In this document: positions 57,827 to 64,000 of the stretch, piece after piece
How the letters are laid out: every line of letters begins with the position of its first letter
Position numbering within the stretch: the first letter of the stretch is position 1
Assembly (NCBI RefSeq): GCF_030286555.1
Contig: NZ_JASVWF010000003.1
Coordinates: 806,001 to 870,000, forward strand
Origin: Actinomycetospora termitidis
GTDB taxonomy: Bacteria > Actinomycetota > Actinomycetes > Mycobacteriales > Pseudonocardiaceae
Direction: 5' to 3'
DNA length: 64,000 nucleotides
Notes under the pieces: generated by a model
What the model was told of the DNA's origin: nothing
Databases searched by the model: none
Seen by the model: only the letters and a program-made list of their open reading frames with translations
Made by a program: the position numbers and the translations under genes

Positions 57827-59050
57827 TCAGCGCACGACGATGTCGCCCCGGGTGACGGTGCCGGTGGTGGTCTGGCCGGCCGCGGTGAAGGTCACCCGGT
57901 CGCCCCCGGTGCCCCCGGGGACGGAGCCGTCGACGATCGTGGCGGTGAACGGCACGACCGCCCCGGTCTGCACCAGCGCGGTGCCGGTGATCCGGGCCGT
58001 CCCCTGGCCGTCGGTGGTCACCGAGGTGATGGTGCGGCACGTGGCGCGCAGCGCGCCGTCGCGCACCGCGCACGAGCCGGACCCGGTGGTCGCGGTGCCG
58101 CGCACGTCGAGCGTGAGCCGTCCGTCCGCGCCGTAGCGGACGTCGCCGCGCGCGGAGCCACCCGCGGCGACCGGTGCCGCGGTGTACTGGACGACGACGG
58201 AGCCGGCGGCGTCGTTGGACCCGGTCGCGGTGGCGCCGGCGGGGACGAGGTTGCTGCCGCCCCCGCCGCCGCCCGCTCCGGTGTTGCCCGCGCTCGTGCC
58301 CGCGGCGCCGCCCTTCACGCCACCGCCACCACCGCCGGGGCCGCCGGCACGCGCCGCGGTGGCGTCCGTACCGTTCGCGCCCGCGTTGGTCGGGGCGGTC
58401 CCGGTGGCGCCACCGGACGTCGTGCCGAGGCCGACCCCGGCGGTGCCCGCGGCCGCTCCGGCGCCGCCGGCTCCCCCGACGCGGTTCACGTTGTTCCCGC
58501 CCGCGGCCCCGCCGCCGCCCCCGCCACCCGCGGCGACGACGACCGGGACGTCGTTCCGGGCGACGCCGGACGCACCACCACCGGCCCCGCCGCCGCCCCC
58601 GGACCCGGCGGCGCCGGGCGCCGTCGCGCCGTCGCCGCCGGCGCCGCCCGACCCGGCGGCGGCCGCACCGGCTCCTCCGGCGGCCGCGCCGTCGGCACCG
58701 TCCGCGCCGAGGACCCCGGGCACGATGCGCAGGGTGGAGCCGGCGGCGTTCGCCAGCGTGGCGGTGACGACCGCTCCGGACCCGCCGCCACCGCCCTCGG
58801 TACCGCCCGCCCCGGCACCGCCGTCCCCGCCGGCACCGCCCTTGACGGTGACGCGGACGTTCGTCGCGCCGGTCGGCACGGCGAGCGTCTGGCTGCCGCC
58901 CGCGGCGAGGTAGGTGCAGGTCACGGTCGTACCGGCCTGCGTGCACTGCGTGGGCAGCGCGGGCGCGGCCGTCGCGACGCCGGGCAGGAAGAAGAGGGCC
59001 GCCGCGGCGGTGATGGACGTCAGGGCGGAGAGACGGGTCGTCGTGGACAT
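57827..59050 (-). CDS. Secreted glycine-rich surface protein
   Basis: The 407-residue precursor has a Sec signal (LTSITAAAALFFLPGVATAA), a short beta segment (VTCTYLAAGGSQTLAVPTGA) and a ~230-residue core of about half glycine (GGAGGDGGAGAGGTEGGGGG), reminiscent in composition of PE_PGRS-type proteins. The last ~100 residues form a beta domain (GSGSCAVRDGALRATCRTIT ... TATIVDGSVPGGTGGDRVTF) with two cysteines. That domain is paralogous to the whole mature part of the next protein. AGGAG precedes the ATG. A surface or matrix role is likely; the function is unknown. Confidence 0.8.
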   Translation of the reverse strand: MSTTTRLSALTSITAAAALFFLPGVATAAPALPTQCTQAGTTVTCTYLAAGGSQTLAVPTGATNVRVTVKGGAGGDGGAGAGGTEGGGGGSGAVVTATLANAAGSTLRIVPGVLGADGADGAAAGGAGAAAAGSGGAGGDGATAPGAAGSGGGGGAGGGASGVARNDVPVVVAAGGGGGGGAAGGNNVNRVGGAGGAGAAAGTAGVGLGTTSGGATGTAPTNAGANGTDATAARAGGPGGGGGGVKGGAAGTSAGNTGAGGGGGGSNLVPAGATATGSNDAAGSVVVQYTAAPVAAGGSARGDVRYGADGRLTLDVRGTATTGSGSCAVRDGALRATCRTITSVTTDGQGTARITGTALVQTGAVVPFTATIVDGSVPGGTGGDRVTFTAAGQTTTGTVTRGDIVVR

Positions 59051-59103
59051 ACGGGACTCCTGGCGTGAGTGGGTGGGGACGTGCGGGCGGTGCGACGGCG
59101 CGC

Positions 59104-59544
59104 TCAGCGCAGGACGAAGCCGCCGGTGTCGAGCGGGCCGGAGACGTTGGCGCCGGTCGCGTCGACGGCGATCTGGTCCGCGCCGTTCGGGTTGTCCGTG
59201 ACGACGGCGGTGAAGGTCCGGGTCTGGCCGTTCGCGAGGACGCCGGAGCCCTTGACGGTGACCTGCGGGCCGGCGACCGCGATCGACGTGATGCTCTGGC
59301 AGGAGAAGGCGAGGCGGGGACCGGCGAGACCACAGCTGCCCGAGAGCTTCCCGGAGGCGGACTGCCGGACGTTCATGCTGACCGTGTAGCGGGCGTCCCC
59401 GACGAGGACGGTGCCGCCGCCGGTCAGCGAGACCGGGGTGGCCGCGGCCGCGGAGACGGCCCCGAGCGGGACGAGGGCGACCGCGGCGGTCGCGGCGGCG
59501 GCCAGGATCCGGCGGCGGACGGGAGATCGGGACGAGCGGCGCAT
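59104..59544 (-). CDS. Secreted protein, paralogous to the C-terminal domain of its neighbour
   Basis: The 146-residue precursor has a basic signal sequence (RRRILAAAATAAVALVPLGA) and a mature beta domain of ~100 residues (GSCGLAGPRLAFSCQSITSI, TRTFTAVVTDNPNGADQIAV). The two cysteines, the SITSI/TITSV strand and the F-TA-VVTD/F-TA-TIVD strand align with the end of the glycine-rich protein. GAGGAG precedes the ATG. It lies 53 bp upstream of that gene on the same strand, so they form a likely operon of tandem paralogues. I cannot assign a function. Confidence 0.75.
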   Translation of the reverse strand: MRRSSRSPVRRRILAAAATAAVALVPLGAVSAAAATPVSLTGGGTVLVGDARYTVSMNVRQSASGKLSGSCGLAGPRLAFSCQSITSIAVAGPQVTVKGSGVLANGQTRTFTAVVTDNPNGADQIAVDATGANVSGPLDTGGFVLR

Positions 59545-59714
59545 GGGCACTCCTCGTGACTGGTCGGTGACGGTGTGGCACCGGGTGTGTCGTCCGGAGA
59601 GACCAATGTGCTAGCCGAAACGCGAGAAGTTACGGCCTCGATCGGGGGATGTCCGCAAAGGATGTGGTCAAGGGTGTGTCGCGTGACGACGCGCCGTGCG
59701 GGTATCTGCTAGCC

Positions 59715-60800
59715 GTGACATCCCTCGTGCCCCTGCCCGTCCACCCCGCCGCCCACCGGGCCGGCGTCGACGACCCGGACTGGACGGCGATGGCACGCGT
59801 CCTCGTGGTGCGGCCGGACAACGTCGGTGACGTGATCATGACGGTGCCCGCGCTGCGGGCCCTGCGGGCGGCCGCCCCGCAGGCACGGATCGACCTGCTC
59901 GCGTCGCCGGCGGGGGCTGCCGCGGCACCGCTGGTCCCCGAGGTCGACGACGTCGTCGTCGCCTCGGTCTCGTGGCAGCGCCTGCCCGGCCCGGTGGCGG
60001 ACGAGGACGCCGACCCGGACGCCGAGCTCGTGGCCACGCTCGCGGGCCGGCGATACGACGCAGCGGTGATCCTGACGTCGTTCTCGCAGTCGCCGTGGCC
60101 GGCGGCCCTGCTGTGCCGGCGGGCGGGCATCGGGATCCGCATCGGGACCAGCAAGGAGTTCGGCGGCGACGCCCTGACCCACTGGGTGCCCGCCCCACCC
60201 GACGGCGGCCACCAGGTCGACCGCGGCCTCGAGGTCCTGGCCGCGGTCGGGGTGCCGTCCCGGGGCGTCGACCTGGCCGTCACCGTGCCCATCACCGACC
60301 ACCCGGCCCCGGCCGGGCGCTACGTCGTCGTCGCACCCGGCGCGAGCTGCCCGTCCCGGCGGTGGTCCCCCGAGCGGTTCGCGACGGCGGGTCGCGGGAT
60401 CGCCGGACGGGGCTGGACGGTGGTGGTCACCGGGACCGCGAAGGAGGCCGACCTCGTCGCGCGGGCCGCGGCCGGGGTGCCGGGGGCGGTGACGCTCGTG
60501 GGCGAGCTCGACCTGGCGGGCCTCGCGGACCTCGTCGCGGGCGCGGACGCGGCGGTGGTGAACAACTCCGGTGGCGCCCACCTCGCGGACGCCGTCGGCA
60601 CCCCGGTGGTCGAGCTGTTCGCGGGCACCGAGGAAGTGGGGCAGTACGCGCCGCGGACCGTGCGCGCCGAGGTGCTCACCCGGCCGGTCGCCTGCTCCCC
60701 GTGCCGGCAGCTGGTCTGCCCGTTCGACCAGGAGTGCCTCGACATCGCCCCGGAGCGGGTGGTCGACGCCGTCGTCCGGGTGGCCCGCGCGAGAACCTGA
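59715..60800 (+). CDS. Glycosyltransferase family 9 (heptosyltransferase-like), second copy
   Basis: The 361-residue enzyme has the GT9 motif ARVLVVRPDNVGDVIMTVPA and the C-terminal donor site VVNNSGGAHLADAVGTPVVE with LFAGTEE. A cysteine cluster (ACSPCRQLVCPFDQECLDI) near the end is shared with many actinobacterial GT9 proteins. The start is uncertain: GTG at 59715 (VTSLVPLPVHPAAHRAG) seems more natural than the ATG at 59649, which has no separated Shine-Dalgarno. It is only about 40% similar by eye to the GT9 at 55741, so the two probably act on different acceptors. Confidence 0.88.
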   Translation: MTSLVPLPVHPAAHRAGVDDPDWTAMARVLVVRPDNVGDVIMTVPALRALRAAAPQARIDLLASPAGAAAAPLVPEVDDVVVASVSWQRLPGPVADEDADPDAELVATLAGRRYDAAVILTSFSQSPWPAALLCRRAGIGIRIGTSKEFGGDALTHWVPAPPDGGHQVDRGLEVLAAVGVPSRGVDLAVTVPITDHPAPAGRYVVVAPGASCPSRRWSPERFATAGRGIAGRGWTVVVTGTAKEADLVARAAAGVPGAVTLVGELDLAGLADLVAGADAAVVNNSGGAHLADAVGTPVVELFAGTEEVGQYAPRTVRAEVLTRPVACSPCRQLVCPFDQECLDIAPERVVDAVVRVARART

Positions 60801-60835
60801 CGTGTCCGCCGTGGATCACCCGGGCACCCGCCGCC

Positions 60836-61144
60836 ATGCCCCCGGAGAAGACGGCCGACGGTCACCACGTGGTGATCGACGGGCGTCGGTGGCGGGCGAC
60901 CGACCCTGCGATCCCCGAGGCCGACGCCTCCCGGTTGCGTCGCTGGCTGATGAAGGCCCGGCGCGACGTCGGGGCGGCCCTGAAGGCCGGCGACCCCGAC
61001 GCCGAGCGGGCCGCCCGGGACCGTGTCCACGCCGCGAAGACCGCGCTCGGTGAGCGTGGTCCGCAGTGGTGGGACCAGTCGGACGACGAGCGCCGCGCGC
61101 GCTGGTCGGCCGGGGTCGACCGCGCCGCCGACGAGGGCTTCTGA
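60836..61144 (+). CDS. Conserved hypothetical protein (102 aa)
   Basis: The protein starts MPPEKTADGHHVVIDGRRW and is charged and helical (LRRWLMKARRDVGAALKAGD, RDRVHAAKTALGERGPQWW). The opening VIDGRRWRATDP followed by an Ala/Arg helix is a pattern I associate with small actinobacterial proteins of unknown function, but I cannot name the family with certainty. No cysteines or membrane segments are present. It follows the GT9 gene by 35 bp and precedes a DUF2267 gene by 31 bp, suggesting co-transcription. Confidence 0.7.
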   Translation: MPPEKTADGHHVVIDGRRWRATDPAIPEADASRLRRWLMKARRDVGAALKAGDPDAERAARDRVHAAKTALGERGPQWWDQSDDERRARWSAGVDRAADEGF

Positions 61145-61175
61145 CGTGACCGACCGATCCCCGAGGAGTCCCACC

Positions 61176-61622
61176 GTGACGACCCCGCCCCTGCAGGACG
61201 ACCCGAACCCGAACGACCCGAACCCCGCCCGCTCCAGCGCGACCCTCGCCGCGTTCGCCGGCCAGGTGCAGCGCCGGCTCGGCCTCGAGACCGAGAGCGA
61301 GGCGGAGATCCTGACCCGCGCGACCCTGAACGAGTTCGGCAAGGTCGTCAGCTCCGGCCTGGCCCAGGACCTCACCGTCAGCCTGCCGCCCGAGCTCTCG
61401 GCCGAGCTGCGCGGTCAGCGGCAGTCCGACGACAAGGCCCGCTCCATCGGACGCGCGGAGTTCGTCGACGCCGTCAGCGGCGCCGTGCACTCCGTCGACG
61501 CCGACGAGGTGGAGCGTCAGGTGGAGCAGGTCCTGCACCTGCTGCGCGAGTGGCTGCCGGAGTCCGACGTCGACCGCACCCTGGAGCAGCTGCCCGGCGA
61601 CCTGGTGTCGCTGATGCGCTGA
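61176..61622 (+). CDS. DUF2267 family protein
   Basis: The 148-residue protein has a disordered Asn/Pro start (DDPNPNDPNPARSS) and a helical DUF2267 domain: LAAFAGQVQRRLGLETESEA, LARVL-like LTRATLNEFGKVVSSGLAQD, LTVSLPPELSAELRGQ, and the closing LPGDLVSLMR. The role of DUF2267 is unknown; these proteins occur in stress- or light-regulated clusters in some actinobacteria. I chose the GTG with AGGAG seven bases upstream; a GTG at 61146 is in frame. A strong terminator follows. Confidence 0.82.
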   Translation: MTTPPLQDDPNPNDPNPARSSATLAAFAGQVQRRLGLETESEAEILTRATLNEFGKVVSSGLAQDLTVSLPPELSAELRGQRQSDDKARSIGRAEFVDAVSGAVHSVDADEVERQVEQVLHLLREWLPESDVDRTLEQLPGDLVSLMR

Positions 61623-61638
61623 CGCCCGACGAAGGAAC

Positions 61639-61673
61639 GGCACCCTCGCGCACGTCGATGCTGCGAGGGTGCC
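61639..61673. terminator. Bidirectional hairpin terminator
   Basis: GGCACCCTCGC (61639-61649) and GCGAGGGTGCC (61663-61673) are perfect 11-bp arms, lying between the convergent DUF2267 and Pro-rich protein genes. Confidence 0.85.
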
Positions 61674-61697
61674 TGTCGTCGGCCGGGGCCGGGGCGG

Positions 61698-62312
61698 TCA
61701 GCCGCCGTTCTTCGGCTTCGTGGGCTTCGACTTCGTCGGCTCGGTCGGCTTCGGGTCCGTGGGCTCCGGGTCCTGCGTGGGATCCGGATCCGTCGGCGGC
61801 TCCTGCGTCTTCGTCGGCTCCGGGTCCTTCGGGGGCTCCGGGTCCTTCGGCGGGTCCTGGGGCGGCTTCACGACGGGCGGCGCGACGACGGGCGGGGCCG
61901 CCGGGACCACCGGCGCGCGGGTCGCGCTCGGGGTGGTCGACCGGGTCCGCGACGACGTCTCAGTCGTCGTCGAGGTCGCTTCAGGGTCGTCGCTCACCGT
62001 CTCCCCCGTGCTCGGCGCCGGACCGAGTGCGGGCAGCAGCGGGGGCGCGGGCACGCCCGCCACCCCGGAACCGGTGGACAGCGTCGCCACCCCGGCCATC
62101 GCGGCCAGGCTCGTCACCGGAGCCACGCCCGTGGCGACGACGATGCCGAGCGCGGCGATCGCCGCCACCACGACCCCGAGCAGGGAGTGGGCCGGATGGA
62201 CGCTCGGCAGGCCGCGCCCCGCGCCGGGCCGACGCCGACCGCGCGGGGCCGGCTCGACGAGCTCCGTCTCCGGCTCGGGCGCCGACGGATGCGGGGCGGG
62301 CGGGTGCTGCAT
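61698..62312 (-). CDS. Single-pass membrane protein with Pro/Asp/Glu-rich tail
   Basis: The 204-residue protein has a short basic cytoplasmic part (RGRRRPGAGRGLPS), one membrane helix (LLGVVVAAIAALGIVVATGV) near residue 47-66 and a ~130-residue extracellular tail. The tail is Ser/Thr-rich, then a DPEP-type low-complexity run (PPKDPEPTKTQEPPTDPDP), ending KSKPTKPKNGG. Such tails span the peptidoglycan. No catalytic domain is visible. Start is ATG at 62312, with a GTG immediately before it. The function is unknown. Confidence 0.75.
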   Translation of the reverse strand: MQHPPAPHPSAPEPETELVEPAPRGRRRPGAGRGLPSVHPAHSLLGVVVAAIAALGIVVATGVAPVTSLAAMAGVATLSTGSGVAGVPAPPLLPALGPAPSTGETVSDDPEATSTTTETSSRTRSTTPSATRAPVVPAAPPVVAPPVVKPPQDPPKDPEPPKDPEPTKTQEPPTDPDPTQDPEPTDPKPTEPTKSKPTKPKNGG

Positions 62313-62386
62313 CACGTCGGCGTAACGACATCACCCGTTCAGGGGTGACGCCACCGAGTCGATCTACCACGGACCGTCATCGGGAA

Positions 62387-63796
62387 CTACCGGTCGTGAC
62401 GGGGAGGGCACGGCTCGATGTGCACGGTCTTCGTCGCCGTCATCTCGTCGAGCAGTTCCGGGCCGTATCCGAACCCGCTGCCCGAGAGGCCTCGGGGCTC
62501 CGCCGCACCGCCCGGTGCACCGCCGAACGCCGCATTGATCTTCACCGTCCCGACCCGCAGCGCCCGCCACGCCTCCTGCGCGTGGGCCATGTCCGGGGTC
62601 AGGACGGTCGCCGCGAGCCCGTGCGGGTCGTCGGCCGCCTCGGCCAGCCCCTGCTCGAACGAGTCGACGACCCGGACCGGGGCCACCGGCCCGAACGTCT
62701 CCTCGCGCACGATGCGCATCCGCGGGGTGAGCCCGGAGAGCACGGTGGCCGGGTAGAAGGCGCCCGGGCCGTCCGGGACGGCCCCGCCGACGTGCGCGGT
62801 GGCGCCGGCCTGCAGCGCCTCGGCCACGTGGGCGTGCACGTGCTCGCGCTGCCGCCGGTCGACGAGCGGCCCCAGGGCCTTCTCGCCCTCGGCGGAGGGC
62901 CGGTGCACCCAGCGGGTCGCCTCCTCGGCGAGCGCCGCGAGGAACTCGTCGGCGACACCCGCGTGGCAGTAGATGCGCTCGACCGAGACGCACACCTGGC
63001 CGCCGTTGGCGTACGAGCCGAGGGCCGCCTGCCCCGCCGCCCAGACCGGGTCCACCCCGTCGTCGACGATCAGCGGGTCGTTGCCGCCGTTCTCCAGCAG
63101 CACCTTCGCCCCGGTGCCCGCGGCGGCCTCGGCGATCGCCCGGCCGGCTGCGATCGAGCCGACGTGCGCGACGACGTCCACGGCCGCGTGCGCCGACAGC
63201 AAGGCTCCGGTGGGTCCCGCGCCGTCGACCACGGTCAGCACGCCGTCGGGCAGGAACGACGCGACGAGGTCGGCGAACCGGCGACCGAGGTGCGGGCAGC
63301 GCTCGGAGGGCTTGTGCACCACGGTGTTGCCGGTGACCAGCGCCGCCCCGATCAGGCCCGCGGCCACGGCGACCGGGTCGTTCCACGGGGTGATCGCGGC
63401 GACCACGCCGCGCGGGCCGGGGACCATGAGGTCGGTCGCGGACCAGTCGCCCTGCAGGGACCGGCCGCGGTGTAGAGGGCCGAGCTCGGCGTACTGCTCG
63501 AGCGTGCCCGCGGCGGCGAGGACCCCGCCGAGCCCGTCGTCGTACGGGCGGCCGGTCTCGGTCTCGTTCAGCCGCGCGAGCTCCTCGGCGACGCCCCGCA
63601 CCGCGGCCGCGGCGTCCTTCACCAGACCCGCGCGGTCGCCCGGGGACGTCCGTGCCCACCCGGAGCTCGCCGCGACGGCCCGGCCGACGGCGTCGTCGAC
63701 CTGCCCCGCACCGGCGGGGCGCACGCGCCCCACCACCTCGTCGGTCGCGGGGTCGCGGATCTCGATGTCGGCCAGATCGGGTGCGGCGGTCGTCAT
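62387..63796 (-). CDS. Aldehyde dehydrogenase (NAD(P)-dependent)
   Basis: The 469-residue enzyme shows the ALDH fold: GVVAAITPWNDPVAVAAGLI, the cofactor Lys in NTVVHKPSERCP, Glu in KVLLENGGNDPLIV, the catalytic Cys in YANGGQVCVSVERIY and the closing ETFGPVAPVRVV. NGGND replaces the common LGGK in the glutamate loop, a feature of some aromatic or succinic-type aldehyde dehydrogenases. A strong GGAGGAG precedes the ATG. It could oxidise vanillin/4-hydroxybenzaldehyde from the ech reaction or propionaldehyde from the diol operon; both are guesses. Confidence 0.93.
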   Translation of the reverse strand: MTTAAPDLADIEIRDPATDEVVGRVRPAGAGQVDDAVGRAVAASSGWARTSPGDRAGLVKDAAAAVRGVAEELARLNETETGRPYDDGLGGVLAAAGTLEQYAELGPLHRGRSLQGDWSATDLMVPGPRGVVAAITPWNDPVAVAAGLIGAALVTGNTVVHKPSERCPHLGRRFADLVASFLPDGVLTVVDGAGPTGALLSAHAAVDVVAHVGSIAAGRAIAEAAAGTGAKVLLENGGNDPLIVDDGVDPVWAAGQAALGSYANGGQVCVSVERIYCHAGVADEFLAALAEEATRWVHRPSAEGEKALGPLVDRRQREHVHAHVAEALQAGATAHVGGAVPDGPGAFYPATVLSGLTPRMRIVREETFGPVAPVRVVDSFEQGLAEAADDPHGLAATVLTPDMAHAQEAWRALRVGTVKINAAFGGAPGGAAEPRGLSGSGFGYGPELLDEMTATKTVHIEPCPPRHDR

Positions 63797-63869
63797 ACCT
63801 CTCCTCCGGTGTGGGGCTGGGTGCCGCCGGGGTGCCCACTTCCCGGCGCGGGCAATGGCGACCCGCGAC

Positions 63870-64000
63870 TCAGAGCGCGACCAGCAGGAGCGTGAACGAG
63901 GTCAGGTTGAACGTCGCGTGCGTGACGAAGCACGGCCAGATCGAGCGGGTGCGCTCGTAGAGCACCGCGTTCAGCACGGCCAGCACGAGCACGGCCAGGA
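63870..64000 (-). CDS. CPBP-type intramembrane protease, C-terminal end (partial)
   Basis: The leftward frame at the right edge ends LAVLVLAVLNAVLYERTRSI, then WPCFVTHATFNLTSFTLLL. The YERTRSIWPCFVTHATFN block, with His and Asn in a membrane helix, matches the last motif of the CPBP/Abi (Rce1-like) membrane peptidases. Most of the gene, including the glutamate motif, lies outside the window. Confidence 0.7.
   Translation of the reverse strand, partial: LAVLVLAVLNAVLYERTRSIWPCFVTHATFNLTSFTLLLVAL

Overview
The window is about 73% G+C, has dense short-spaced operons, GTG/TTG starts, Tat-type phosphatases, an LGFP-repeat amidase, a SigB/SigF-type sigma factor and actinobacterial regulators. This points to a high-GC actinomycete, most likely of the Pseudonocardiaceae (Pseudonocardia/Actinomycetospora-like). 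That placement is inferred from gene content only. No rRNA, tRNA, insertion sequence, phage or CRISPR array was seen.

Layout. 1-9.5 kb: end of an MFS transporter with a fused Ig-like tail, a PhoX phosphatase behind a PHO-box-like site, a zinc-free alcohol-dehydrogenase-type reductase, a Clp ATPase behind two HspR (HAIR)-like operators, a DUF1918 protein, strong terminators and an amidase. 9.5-15.4 kb: an OmpR-type two-component pair, a P450 with a divergent TetR regulator, and a LysR regulator. 15.4-25.8 kb: meaB, a VapBC-type toxin-antitoxin pair, a SWIM-SNF2 helicase, mutB-mutA, and DAHP synthase behind a probable aromatic leader-peptide attenuator and an orphan barstar. 26-37 kb: a desaturase and an aromatic-acid block. 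The block has an EamA transporter-ech-fcs operon for hydroxycinnamates and a pcaH-pcaG-pobA operon with a divergent IclR regulator; together these funnel ferulate/p-coumarate towards protocatechuate ring cleavage. 37-45 kb: a coiled-coil protein, FUSC transporter, sigma factor, CocE hydrolase, a second PHO-box phosphatase and a patatin. 45.4-51.7 kb: a B12-dependent diol/glycerol dehydratase operon (HbpS-like protein, glycerol facilitator, small, large and medium subunits, two-subunit reactivase) with no shell-protein genes. 51.7-55.7 kb: a repeat-rich intergenic region, a GntR regulator, an unusual GAF-HATPase-pseudoreceiver-LuxR protein and an aldo-keto reductase. 55.7-64 kb: glycosyltransferases, two related secreted proteins, small conserved proteins, an aldehyde dehydrogenase and the end of a CPBP protease.

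Metabolic logic. The diol dehydratase would turn 1,2-propanediol into propionaldehyde (or glycerol into 3-hydroxypropionaldehyde). MutAB with its chaperone MeaB also needs B12 and would carry propionyl-CoA carbon into succinyl-CoA. The pieces are consistent with each other, but the CoA-acylating aldehyde dehydrogenase and propionyl-CoA carboxylase are not in the window.

Most unusual signals: (1) a 21-codon leader with Trp-Tyr-Arg-Phe upstream of DAHP synthase, with mutually exclusive hairpins; (2) a mosaic of nested palindromes and 20-bp tandem repeats between the diol operon and gntR; (3) three dispersed copies of an AGGTGAGCA palindrome at convergent gene ends, two of which contain stop codons of the flanking genes; (4) a kinase-like regulator lacking its H-box and with its receiver aspartate changed to glutamate.
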